A stretch of 64,000 nt of DNA from Oceanobacillus piezotolerans (GTDB lineage Bacteria > Bacillota > Bacilli > Bacillales > Amphibacillaceae), in the NCBI RefSeq assembly GCF_003665065.1, contig NZ_RCHR01000010.1:1-64000 (forward strand). Direction: 5' to 3'. Shown piece by piece: positions 17,154 to 25,884 of this stretch. A program made the position numbers and the translations under genes. Position 1 is the first letter of the stretch, and every line of letters starts with the position of its first letter. Below the pieces are notes generated by a model. It did no database searches and was not told the origin of the DNA. It worked only from the letters and a program-made list of their open reading frames with translations.

Positions 17154-18551
17154 TTATATTGCAAAATAACGTTTTGCATTTTCATAACAAATATTTCTCA
17201 CATACGTTTCAAGCAATTTCATATCTTTTGGAGCTTTCCCTTCCTCTACCCATGTTCCTAATAAGTTACATAGGATACGGCGGAAGTATTCATGTCGTGG
17301 GAATGACAAGAAACTTCTGGAGTCTGTTAACATTCCAATAAAGTTACTAATAAGCCCCATGTTTGCTAGTGTACGCATTTGATCTTCCATCCCATCAATG
17401 GTGTCATTAAACCACCAAGCAGTACCAAATTGCACTTTCCCTGCAATCTCATCTGTTTGGAAATTCCCTGCCATTGCTGCAAGAACATCATTATCGCGTG
17501 CATTTAAACTATAAAGTACGGTTTTCGGAAGCTTATCATTAATATCCATCGCATCTAATAGGTTAGATAATTTATCAGCTAACAAATGATCTCCAATAGA
17601 GTCAAAGCCACTATCTGCACCAATCAGCTTAAATCTTCTTGTGCTATTGTTACGTAAAGGATTGATGTGTAATTGCATGACCCATTTCTTTTCAGCATAA
17701 AGCTCACCAAGCGTTACTAATGTATATGTTTTAAATTGTTCTACTTCTTTATTGGTCAGAGCTTCGCCTTTTAGACGTTTTGCAAAAATAGCTGCTACTT
17801 CATCTTTTGTTGCTTCTTCGTAGAACATTACATTGATACCATGGTCTGAGCTCTTGCAGCCATGTTCTGCAAAGTGATCTACACGGCTTTTCAATGCATC
17901 AAGAAATACATCATAGTTTTCAATCTCTTTGTTGTAAACGCCTGCTAACTTTTCTACATAGCTCGGGAAATCTTCCTTCTCTATACCTAGTGCATTATCT
18001 GGACGGAAAGAAGGAGAAACAGTAATTCCAATATCCTCTTTTGCTAATGCTTCATGTGTTTTCAAATCATCTGCAGGGTCATCTGTTGTACCAACGAATT
18101 CCACTTTCTTATTCTTAAGTAAATTACGTACAGACATTTCTTTTGTTGCTAGCTTCGCATTCGCTTCCTCCCAAATACGAGGAGCAGATTCTTCATTTAG
18201 AAGCTCGTCTATATCAAAATAACGGAGTAATTCAAGATGTGTCCAATGGTATAACGGGTTACCTATTGCGTTTGGAATTGTTTTGGACCATGCAAGGAAT
18301 TTCTCATATCCAGGTTTATTTCCAGTAATATAATCCTCACTGATTCCATTTGCACGCATTGCACGCCATTTGTAGTGATCTCCACCTAACCAAACTTCTG
18401 CTAAATCAGAGAAATTCTTATCTTCCATGATTTCATACTGGTTTAAATGGTTATGATAATCGATAATTGGTAAATCCTTTGCTGTGTTGTGAAAAAGCTC
18501 TCTAGCTGTTTCGTTGTACAGAAGAAAGTCATCTGTAATAAACGTTTTCAC
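17154..18551 (-). CDS. uxaC: glucuronate isomerase
   Basis: A 465-residue uronate isomerase, normal length. It interconverts D-glucuronate with D-fructuronate (and galacturonate with tagaturonate). The N-terminal IIDYHNHLNQYEI supplies the metal-binding His pair; KVEFVGTTDDPADDL, MQLHINPLRNNSTR and GTAWWFNDTIDGMEDQM are characteristic family stretches. It is transcribed divergently from ROK paralogue 2, with a perfect 17-bp palindrome between them. It supplies the entry step of uronate catabolism; the classical next enzymes UxuA, KdgK and KdgA are not in the window. Confidence 0.95.
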   Translation of the reverse strand: MKTFITDDFLLYNETARELFHNTAKDLPIIDYHNHLNQYEIMEDKNFSDLAEVWLGGDHYKWRAMRANGISEDYITGNKPGYEKFLAWSKTIPNAIGNPLYHWTHLELLRYFDIDELLNEESAPRIWEEANAKLATKEMSVRNLLKNKKVEFVGTTDDPADDLKTHEALAKEDIGITVSPSFRPDNALGIEKEDFPSYVEKLAGVYNKEIENYDVFLDALKSRVDHFAEHGCKSSDHGINVMFYEEATKDEVAAIFAKRLKGEALTNKEVEQFKTYTLVTLGELYAEKKWVMQLHINPLRNNSTRRFKLIGADSGFDSIGDHLLADKLSNLLDAMDINDKLPKTVLYSLNARDNDVLAAMAGNFQTDEIAGKVQFGTAWWFNDTIDGMEDQMRTLANMGLISNFIGMLTDSRSFLSFPRHEYFRRILCNLLGTWVEEGKAPKDMKLLETYVRNICYENAKRYFAI

Positions 18552-18627
18552 ATTTACCCCACCCTTCTTTTATCATTAGCCTATGTTTAGCATTTATATT
18601 GTGTGGAAAAATATTCATGATTTATTA

Positions 18628-18644
18628 TTTGTTTACTAAACAAA
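18628..18644. promoter_or_regulatory. predicted ROK operator between uxaC and ROK paralogue 2
   Basis: TTTGTTTACTAAACAAA is a perfect 17-bp palindrome around a central C. It sits mid-way in the 175-bp divergent spacer and could repress uxaC and autoregulate the ROK gene. A weak cre-like TGTAAACGGTTCA follows at 18669-18681. Confidence 0.7.
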
Positions 18645-18726
18645 CTATTTTACATATACTATGATATATGTAAACGGTTCATTATTCAAGTCTTAATTTA
18701 ATCAAATTACATCGGGGGGATAAACA

Positions 18727-19908
18727 ATGGAAACGGGAGACGCTTCCTACATTAAACAGCTAAACAGAAAGATATTATTAGAAGAAATCATTAAGAATAA
18801 ATTATTGTCCAGAAGTGATTTAGCTAGAATAACTGGGTTAAACAAAGCTACTGTATCCGCTCAGGTTAATCGCTTTATTCAAGAGAATTTAGTAGTGGAA
18901 ACAGAAGGGAATGAATCGACTAATCGCGGAAGACGGCCTATCATGCTAGAAATTAATGGGGATGCTGGATATAGCATTGGTGTTGATATCGATGCAACAC
19001 ACATTTCTTTTCTATTCATGACGTTAAATGGGAGGACGATAGATACCCTCCATACAAAAATTGCTTTTGAAGATATTTCCCAACTAACAGCCCAGCTCAT
19101 TGAAACACTCACCCCTCTTATTAACAAATATAACCAATCATACCAGCCGCTTGGACTTGTAGGGATCAGCATTGGCATACATGGTATTGTTAACAATAAA
19201 CAAGAGATTATCTTTACGCCTAAGGAAGAATGGTCCAATATTAATATAAAGAGTAAACTAGAAGAGGCGTTCCATACATCTGTCTACATTGATAACAATG
19301 CGAACTTAAGCGTTTTTGCTGAGCAAGTCTTTGATGAGCATATTCCAGACTTATTTTGTATAACATTGTACTCTGGGATTGGATTGGGAATTATAAACAA
19401 TAATAGGATTTACCGAGGTTATCAAGGGTTTGCTGGGGAGATTGGCCATATGATAGTCGAGTCGCATGGATTAGAATGCCCCTGCGGAAATAAGGGATGC
19501 TGGGAATTATATGCTTCTGAAAGAGCATTGATAAGCATATTAGAGGAGAATAACATCCCATTGCAAGATGCCTTTGATAAGAAGAACCTGAAAAGCTGTG
19601 ACATTATAAATCAGTATATAGAGTATTTAGAAATAGGGTTGAATAATGTCATCAACATATTTAATCCCGAGAAGGTAGTATTGAATGGTTCCCTAATCAA
19701 TGGTAATTCGCCATTTATTACAGATATCACTTCAAAGTTAAAATCAAAAATGAATAATTATCGTGAAATTAGAGCTTCCAAGCTTGGGGAAAAGTCATGC
19801 ACCTTAGGTGGTGCTGCCCTAGCTTTGAAAAACTTCTTTGAGATCGATTCAATCGATTTTACCGGGTACAACTATATCCAGCACCTATCGCAGAGCCAGG
19901 ATTCATAA
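18727..19908 (+). CDS. ROK-family transcriptional repressor (XylR/NagC type), paralogue 2
   Basis: A 393-residue protein with the same layout as the ROK protein at 6883-8088: an N-terminal HTH (TGLNKATVSAQVNRF), then a ROK domain with GVDIDATHISF, IGIHGIVNN, the zinc motif CPCGNKGCWE and a preceding GEIGHM His. The recognition helix is almost the same as in paralogue 1, so overlapping operator choice is expected. Divergent from uxaC with a shared palindrome, which is the usual arrangement for the local repressor of a uronate pathway. Start chosen after GGGGGGAT. Confidence 0.9.
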   Translation: METGDASYIKQLNRKILLEEIIKNKLLSRSDLARITGLNKATVSAQVNRFIQENLVVETEGNESTNRGRRPIMLEINGDAGYSIGVDIDATHISFLFMTLNGRTIDTLHTKIAFEDISQLTAQLIETLTPLINKYNQSYQPLGLVGISIGIHGIVNNKQEIIFTPKEEWSNINIKSKLEEAFHTSVYIDNNANLSVFAEQVFDEHIPDLFCITLYSGIGLGIINNNRIYRGYQGFAGEIGHMIVESHGLECPCGNKGCWELYASERALISILEENNIPLQDAFDKKNLKSCDIINQYIEYLEIGLNNVINIFNPEKVVLNGSLINGNSPFITDITSKLKSKMNNYREIRASKLGEKSCTLGGAALALKNFFEIDSIDFTGYNYIQHLSQSQDS

Positions 19909-19918
19909 AGCAGCAAGA

Positions 19919-19952
19919 GAAAAAATGTTACTTCGTTTTGTAGCATTTTTTC
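19919..19952 (+). terminator. terminator after ROK paralogue 2
   Basis: GAAAAAATGTTAC and GTAGCATTTTTTC form a stem followed by a T-rich tail, eleven bases after the stop codon. Confidence 0.7.
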
Positions 19953-20029
19953 TTTTATTTTAACTTCCCACTCTGTTTACTATCCATAAATAGGGCAGTA
20001 TGATTAACTAAATCTAAAAACAACCTTTT

Positions 20030-20068
20030 AAAACTATCCTTCTTCCAGAATATAGGATAGTTTTTTCT
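20030..20068. terminator. second, possibly bidirectional terminator
   Basis: AAAACTATCCT and AGGATAGTTTT flank a 13-base loop, with TTTTTTC on the plus strand and T residues on the minus strand too. It lies between the convergent ROK and TRIC-like genes. Confidence 0.6.
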
Positions 20069-20122
20069 TTATAAACTTTACACTTCTCGTTATTGTTCTG
20101 AACATCCTTAGTACAATCACAA

Positions 20123-20725
20123 TCACGATATGGAACGCTGAGGTAATTTCCAATTGAAATGCTCCGATAACATCCTCAATGTAACTATTGCAACAAAAAG
20201 AGCACCTGTCGCCCAAGGTCCCTGGACGAAGCCGAGCCCAATCATTAATCCACCCAGTGTTGCCCAAAGTGCATAAATATCCTTACGTAGAATCATAGGT
20301 TTTCTCCCTGCAAGAACATCTCGTGTCATTCCTCCACCACAACCTGTCAACGTTGCAGCAACAAGCACTGCACTTAACGGCACACCTGCCTCGACAGCGC
20401 TAAAAGCCCCTTGTATCGCAAATGATGCCAAACCCATGGCATCAAAAAGAATGCCCCCCTTATTCCAATATTGCAGCCACTGATTTGGGATGAGAAATAT
20501 AAGTGTATTTGTCAGGAAAACAGCCAAGAATAGATTACCTTGCGTCCAAATGGTTTCAATTGGTATGCCAATTAACAAATTACGAATCGTACTGCCGCCG
20601 AATGCAGTTGTGAATCCTAACACTTGGACACCTAATATGTCATAATCCTCTTCCATTGCAATAATAGCACCACTAATCGCAAAAGCAAGGGTACCTATGA
20701 TATTAAGTATTTCCCATGTAATCAA
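20123..20725 (-). CDS. TRIC-like cation channel family membrane protein (UPF0126)
   Basis: A 200-residue protein with about seven membrane segments arranged as two similar halves, each with glycine-rich helix kinks (FAISGAIIAMEEDYDILG and FAIQGAFSAVEAGVPLSA). The GFTTAFGGSTIRNLLIG and TLTGCGGGMTRDVLAG pair is the family signature. Bacterial relatives form trimeric cation-permeable channels related to the TRIC proteins of animal ER; the physiological role in bacteria is not settled. Monocistronic, convergent with the ROK gene. Confidence 0.88.
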   Translation of the reverse strand: MITWEILNIIGTLAFAISGAIIAMEEDYDILGVQVLGFTTAFGGSTIRNLLIGIPIETIWTQGNLFLAVFLTNTLIFLIPNQWLQYWNKGGILFDAMGLASFAIQGAFSAVEAGVPLSAVLVAATLTGCGGGMTRDVLAGRKPMILRKDIYALWATLGGLMIGLGFVQGPWATGALFVAIVTLRMLSEHFNWKLPQRSIS

Positions 20726-20856
20726 CGTTTCTCATCCTTTCTGCTATATTAATTCCCCAGCTATATTTGTACAAACATTCAGGTCACGCCTTTCTAAGAA
20801 TGCATTTCCGTTTTACTGTGGGTAAAGAAGGGTAGATTGGATTCTGAGGTGATAAT

Positions 20857-22008
20857 ATGAATCAGGAACAAGCCAAATCATTTTTAAAAGACATCATTCA
20901 AATCAAAAGTGTCAATCCCCCAGGAAACGAAACAGCAGTCGCTGAAAAGTTAAAAAGCCTTTTTGATGAACATAGCATCGAGACCGAACTAGTTGAATAC
21001 GACGTGAATCGGGCCAATTTAATTGCTCGTATAAAAGGGGAAGAAGACGGACCAGTCCTTGGGCTAACAGGACACATGGATGTTGTTCCTACTGGGGAAA
21101 TTGAATGGGAGCATGATCCTTTTGGAGCCGAAGAAGAAGATGGCAAAATTTATGGTCGTGGAACAAGTGACATGAAAAGTGGACTTGTTGCCTGTGCACT
21201 AGCCATGATTGCGCTTAAGGAACAAGGTTTACCGAAGAAAGGTGAGGTTACCCTTTTAGCAACGGTTGGAGAAGAGGCGGGAGCTGTTGGGTCTCGTCAG
21301 TTAACGGAAAAAGGTTACACTGACCAGTTAGATGCACTGATCGTTGCGGAACCAACCGAAAATCAAATCAAGATTGCACATAAAGGGGCTTTATGGCCAC
21401 AAATTATCACATACGGTAAAACGGCCCATGGTTCCATGCCGGATACAGGAACGAATGCCGTCGTTCATATGAATGAAATTATCCATAGAATGCTAGGTGA
21501 AGAATTTGAATTAAAATATGAGGAAGATGATCTGCTAGGTGGCCCTACCTTCAGCATTGACGTCATCAAGGGAGGCACCAATACCAATGTCGTACCTGAC
21601 CAATGTTTGGTAAATATTGATATTCGAACCGTCCCTTCTCAAGATCACAAACAAATTATCGAGCAGATGGAACAAGTGATCCAATCTGTGAAAGAAAAAT
21701 ACCCTAATCTTAAGGCCGATATCCGTATATTGAATGACCAGCAGCCTGTGAGAACTTCAAGCGAGGATTCCTTTGTTAAACTGGTTCAAGACGTCAAGAA
21801 ATCATTAGGTGGCGATATAACACTTGGCGGAATTACTGCTTATACCGACAGTTCACAATTTACAAAGGCAGAGAAGAAATTCCCTGTCATTGTGATGGGA
21901 CCTGGCGGCACAGCGGCTGCTCATCAGCCGGATGAGTATGTTGAAGTCGATGAATTCCTAAAAAGTATTTATCTCTATAAAGAAATTGGAAAGAAATTTT
22001 TAACATAA
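20857..22008 (+). CDS. M20-family metallo-deacylase (ArgE/DapE type)
   Basis: A 383-residue zinc amidohydrolase. Metal and catalytic motifs are in place: GHMDVVPTG (His and general Asp, about 69-77), GRGTSDMKSG (bridging Asp), GEEAGAVG (catalytic and metal Glu pair), AEPTEN and the distal HQPDEYV near the C-terminus. The dimerisation insert begins near HGSMPDTGTNAV. Family members hydrolyse N-acyl amino acids, succinyl-DAP or dipeptides; the exact substrate is not clear and no biosynthetic neighbour helps. A TGAGGTGATAAT ribosome site precedes the ATG. Confidence 0.85.
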   Translation: MNQEQAKSFLKDIIQIKSVNPPGNETAVAEKLKSLFDEHSIETELVEYDVNRANLIARIKGEEDGPVLGLTGHMDVVPTGEIEWEHDPFGAEEEDGKIYGRGTSDMKSGLVACALAMIALKEQGLPKKGEVTLLATVGEEAGAVGSRQLTEKGYTDQLDALIVAEPTENQIKIAHKGALWPQIITYGKTAHGSMPDTGTNAVVHMNEIIHRMLGEEFELKYEEDDLLGGPTFSIDVIKGGTNTNVVPDQCLVNIDIRTVPSQDHKQIIEQMEQVIQSVKEKYPNLKADIRILNDQQPVRTSSEDSFVKLVQDVKKSLGGDITLGGITAYTDSSQFTKAEKKFPVIVMGPGGTAAAHQPDEYVEVDEFLKSIYLYKEIGKKFLT

Positions 22009-22073
22009 TTTCTTATAGTTAAAAATAACCTAACCTTTTCCGAATAAGATTACCCTAGTTACCTTAATAAAAA

Positions 22074-22104
22074 AACGGCTCTTTTTTTAAGAGTCGTTTT
22101 TTTA
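22074..22104 (+). terminator. terminator after the M20 gene
   Basis: AACGGCTCTT and AAGAGTCGTT arms surround a T-rich loop and are followed by seven T residues. An A-tract on the other side could let it work for the convergent TOMM operon as well. Confidence 0.8.
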
Positions 22105-22338
22105 TAGTTATTTTCCTCTTAAGTTCGTTCAACAGAAAAGTAAACAAAATCAGATAACTCTTGTCATTGATTTCATTTTGACAAGTAAAATCGCGATTCT
22201 TATCCGTGATTTGCACCCGTTTGCTAAATATTTCACATCTTATTTACTCTTAGTATTTTTCTTGTTGTATCTTTTAATCTACTATGTTGTTTTGGAAGAG
22301 GAAATCTAAAAAACATTTCGTGATTAGCTATCTCTAAA
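22105..22338. other. spacer between M20 gene and TOMM operon
   Basis: An AT-rich stretch between convergent genes. I see no open frame, RNA or clear extra terminator in it. Confidence 0.5.
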
Positions 22339-23916
22339 TTAGCTGTGCAAGCCTCCACTCAGCCAGGGACGAGGGCGATAGGGACCGATTGGGATTTGAA
22401 TAAGGCTGGTCTTTCCTTGTTGATCCATTTTATAGAGTTCATCACTCAAATTCGCTTCAAATCCAAGAAGCGGATGCCCTCCCATCCCGAGAGTTGAAGC
22501 AGCCAAAAGCAATCGTTGCACGAGCATACCCGCTTCCATCTGTTGAATTCGGTAACCCCTGTATCCTAGTTCTGTTTTATAAAATTCCTTATCACCTGCC
22601 ACATGCAGGCAAAGTGGTACTTGGAGCAAATTCACATTATCCAGAGTCATTCCAGCCTGCAAATGGAGTCGATGATCTCCCGGACATATTTCTCTTAGCG
22701 AATGGTTTGCACTGTCATAATAGTACGCCCCATTTGAAATACCTTCCACATTATATAAGCAGCTGTAAATCGTTACACGAGGATTATTACTCCTATATGC
22801 TTCATCCAAATCATTTCTATATGAAAAAGAATTCGTGGCTTCTTGAAGAAGGGTGGACAGTTGTTGTTGACTCACTTTTCCTAAAACGAAATCCATGTCG
22901 GGAGAAAATCGGTTTCTACAGGCCTCAGCTAGATCATACGACATGGGATTTATATGAGGCAATGTCTCCGTCCGCTCCACACGTTCAGGAATTGACCTCT
23001 CTTCGATTACCCGAAATGATCTTGTAGAATTCAGCTTAGAGGCTTCATTCATCGCAGTAATCATCGGATATTCTTTGACACGAAGTGACCGTTGGAAATG
23101 TTTTGGTTGAATTGCTGACAGTTCTTGTTTCAATTCTTCCGATATAATATTTTTGTATTGGTCCTTTCCGTTAGCAGACCAGATGGTGGCTTCCACCGAT
23201 AGCGGGATTATACTATATACGCTCTCCTCCAGTTCGGATAGTCCAAGCAGATGATTGATTGCGGTATCAAGAAATTGAAAGTATACACCTGAGGCGAAAC
23301 CAAACCTTTCCGCTACCTCCATTAACTGTCCCATCAGCACACCAGCATCCAACCCTTGAAGTCGATACGCAAAGTTGTTGTATTTAAAGAAATTTTTCCA
23401 GAACATAGTCGACACAAAGGCAATACCAAAACACGAGGAGATGTCGCACCGATTGCCCAGAGCCCTGGCTAAATAAGAATCGAAATTCCCTTTCCTTAAG
23501 CATACTAGGCTATGGTGTGCAACATCATAATGGTAGACCCCATCGGGGAGTCCTTCTACTTTCAAGTATACGTACAACTCATTAGGATATAGCGCACCGC
23601 CAGAAGGAGCAAATCGCCGATACGACTGTAAAGGGAAAGAGTCTTGATCTGTGGCATCCATTGGGATGACTGATTGGCTCATTTGAGTAAAACCAAACAC
23701 ATACCAGAGAAAATGCCCGACTCTATTAAGGTCAAGTTTTACGGGAGGTTCTTCTCCAGTAAGCGTCAAGGGTACTTCCGTGGACAATGGAACAACTGGT
23801 AATCCACGGTAGAGTTTATATGCAAGAGGGGCATCCTCCCAATCCACTTCCCAGTTCGGCTGATTCGCCTTATCAATATTAAAATGCAGATTGTGCAAAA
23901 ATTCTTCCAGACTCAT
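22339..23916 (-). CDS. SagB-type FMN dehydrogenase of the TOMM cluster
   Basis: A 525-residue protein with two nitroreductase-like halves (about 60-270 and 340-515). Each contains a variant of the same motif (GVYHYDVAHHSLV in the first, GAYYYDSANHSLR in the second). APSGGALYPNELYVYL is the SagB signature. These enzymes oxidise the azolines made by the cyclodehydratase to thiazoles or oxazoles with FMN. Start and GGAGGTAGAGG site lie 21 bases after the YcaO stop codon, so it is the last gene of the same transcript. The second half seems less like an active FMN site and may be structural. Confidence 0.88.
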   Translation of the reverse strand: MSLEEFLHNLHFNIDKANQPNWEVDWEDAPLAYKLYRGLPVVPLSTEVPLTLTGEEPPVKLDLNRVGHFLWYVFGFTQMSQSVIPMDATDQDSFPLQSYRRFAPSGGALYPNELYVYLKVEGLPDGVYHYDVAHHSLVCLRKGNFDSYLARALGNRCDISSCFGIAFVSTMFWKNFFKYNNFAYRLQGLDAGVLMGQLMEVAERFGFASGVYFQFLDTAINHLLGLSELEESVYSIIPLSVEATIWSANGKDQYKNIISEELKQELSAIQPKHFQRSLRVKEYPMITAMNEASKLNSTRSFRVIEERSIPERVERTETLPHINPMSYDLAEACRNRFSPDMDFVLGKVSQQQLSTLLQEATNSFSYRNDLDEAYRSNNPRVTIYSCLYNVEGISNGAYYYDSANHSLREICPGDHRLHLQAGMTLDNVNLLQVPLCLHVAGDKEFYKTELGYRGYRIQQMEAGMLVQRLLLAASTLGMGGHPLLGFEANLSDELYKMDQQGKTSLIQIPIGPYRPRPWLSGGLHS

Positions 23917-23937
23917 CCTCTACCTCCTAAGCAGTCT

Positions 23938-25884
23938 TTAAGGAAACGGGTGCGGATATGGATTGAGTTGTTCTGGTGTCAATGGTTGATTCGTATATCC
24001 GAGCTCCATCGGGACTCGAAGTACTCTCTCCAGCCCTGTCAGGCGGGTAAGGTGATGCCCAAAAGTCATCGGCAGCATCCCCGGAATTAGTACTTTTACG
24101 CAATACAATCTGTTGCGTGTCGTTTCCGGTGTCGACTGGTCCACTACAATTACATCAAGGTTTAACTGACGGAACGCCTGAAGGAGATCACGCAAATCAT
24201 CGGTAAGATCCATATGATTCGACTTCCACTTAAACTCCTCCTTAAAAGTTCGCATTGGGCCATTATGGTCAAGCAAAAAACTTAAGCGCTCTTCTGCTTG
24301 TGGCAAACCGTAAAGCATGCCGTGGTCATCCATCTCCTTCACCAAGGAAGAATCATACAGCATTCTTTCATACTTTTCTTGATTCGCCTCAAATTTTTCA
24401 TCAAGGTTCAGCATCATGCCAGCAAGCTCGTGTACCGCGCTTTTCACCGCGCGTACTGGGTCCAGATGAGCTCCGGCTGCACAGATGAGATTCAATCCCT
24501 TTTCCTTTCTGTTTTTAGCCATGGCCCAAATACTTGGAATACCGTGTTCCATCGTGGAGTTATACAAGTACAAATCATACCCAGCGACCGCTCGCATCCG
24601 TTCGACCATTAATTCCAACTCCTGGTCCTCGGCTGTAAAAGGATCCAGTCGCGGAAGATTCAGTTTCGCATACCAAGTCATCAAGAATGAATCACGCTCA
24701 ACTACTTCCATCATTCCGTAGAAAATCGCCTCTTCTAAACTTCCTCCTAGCGCACAACCATTAGAAGTTTCATAGATAAAACCTTGTGATTCGCATCCAA
24801 CACTATAATAGGCAAGACGCTCAGGTACCAGCACTGGACGCTCTTCTAAAAACGAATACCCCCATACCCAATTAATGGAACGATTAGGATCAAACGATTT
24901 AAATGGAAAACCAGGCTGCGCATATTGTTCCCTTGTGTGTACGCCTACCTTCAATGGATGGAGTGCTTGATTTTCCAAGTTGCGATAACTATCATATATA
25001 ACTGTCCGTTTGCCACGAGGCTCTATACCGCAGTTCCGCTCCACTCCCTCTAAAATGGCTGTCAACACGCTTTCTTCGTATGAATGAGTCCGGCCTGCTG
25101 TTCCCTCGTCACCGGCTAACATAGGCAAAGTGACACTCGAATCAGCAAACGGAGTCATTAGGTCATACATTTTACTATTCAGAAGGCCAGTACGATTATC
25201 CAGATAGTCTTTGACAATATCTTTTTCTATCTCTTCCAATGGACGGCAGCGGAAACTACCAGAACTTATTTTCGGACTTGGCTGCAGTGAAATTCGGGCT
25301 AAGTCTCGCGAATCGTCGGGTATTTGACCACAGACTGGGCACAATGGGTCGGGCAGAAAAGAGTGCCATGAGCCCTTCAGTGTTTTCATGTCAATTAGAT
25401 ATACCTTTCCTTCCGAATTAGCCTGATCACCTTTTAATACATTCTGCACCTCAGCCCCAATCAGGCAAGCCATTTGCAAGAGTCCGGTACTTGAAGACCA
25501 CGGGTCACTTCCTATTCCTCCAGCCATAGTCATTCCTCGTTGCAATTCCCACATCTCTGTACGGTCACGCCCTCCCATGAGGCGTCTCATATCCGCACAT
25601 TGAGAACAACCGGCTTCACCTGGTCGTACAAGCGGACCTACTACACCTTCTCCAAATGAAACGAAGCCTCTGAGCCAGGGCGTACCAGTCTTTCGTAACA
25701 CTTCTTCCGCTTTTTGATGAACTGCGGGTTGCCAACCATCATCCAATATAAGGGCTAAATCTGTATTTTTTGGAACTTCTTCCTCTAAAATCGACTTATG
25801 AAGAACTTGATGGTGTGCTGACAGTTCATTCTTTACAAGTCTTGCCAGCACCCCTTCTCCGACAATTATCACGAAGGAACTCAT
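23938..25884 (-). CDS. YcaO cyclodehydratase with fused N-terminal partner domain (SagD type)
   Basis: A 648-residue protein. Residues 1-215 form the E1-like partner domain with two Cys pairs, CSQC at 93-96 and CPVC at 182-185, expected to hold structural zinc. Residues 230-648 are the YcaO domain, with acidic ATP/Mg-binding stretches SYEESVLTAILEGVERN (269-285) and EEAIFYGMMEVVERDSF (385-401). The extreme C-terminus is PYPHPFP, fitting the proline-rich tail that active TOMM cyclodehydratases carry. It uses ATP to cyclise Cys (and possibly Ser/Thr) side chains of the precursor onto the backbone. ATGA overlap with the upstream gene shows translational coupling. Confidence 0.93.
   Translation of the reverse strand: MSSFVIIVGEGVLARLVKNELSAHHQVLHKSILEEEVPKNTDLALILDDGWQPAVHQKAEEVLRKTGTPWLRGFVSFGEGVVGPLVRPGEAGCSQCADMRRLMGGRDRTEMWELQRGMTMAGGIGSDPWSSSTGLLQMACLIGAEVQNVLKGDQANSEGKVYLIDMKTLKGSWHSFLPDPLCPVCGQIPDDSRDLARISLQPSPKISSGSFRCRPLEEIEKDIVKDYLDNRTGLLNSKMYDLMTPFADSSVTLPMLAGDEGTAGRTHSYEESVLTAILEGVERNCGIEPRGKRTVIYDSYRNLENQALHPLKVGVHTREQYAQPGFPFKSFDPNRSINWVWGYSFLEERPVLVPERLAYYSVGCESQGFIYETSNGCALGGSLEEAIFYGMMEVVERDSFLMTWYAKLNLPRLDPFTAEDQELELMVERMRAVAGYDLYLYNSTMEHGIPSIWAMAKNRKEKGLNLICAAGAHLDPVRAVKSAVHELAGMMLNLDEKFEANQEKYERMLYDSSLVKEMDDHGMLYGLPQAEERLSFLLDHNGPMRTFKEEFKWKSNHMDLTDDLRDLLQAFRQLNLDVIVVDQSTPETTRNRLYCVKVLIPGMLPMTFGHHLTRLTGLERVLRVPMELGYTNQPLTPEQLNPYPHPFP

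Noticed and set aside
22494..23027. 177-codon plus-strand frame opposite the SagB gene
   Set aside because: An antisense shadow of a clearly coding gene with conserved motifs on the minus strand.
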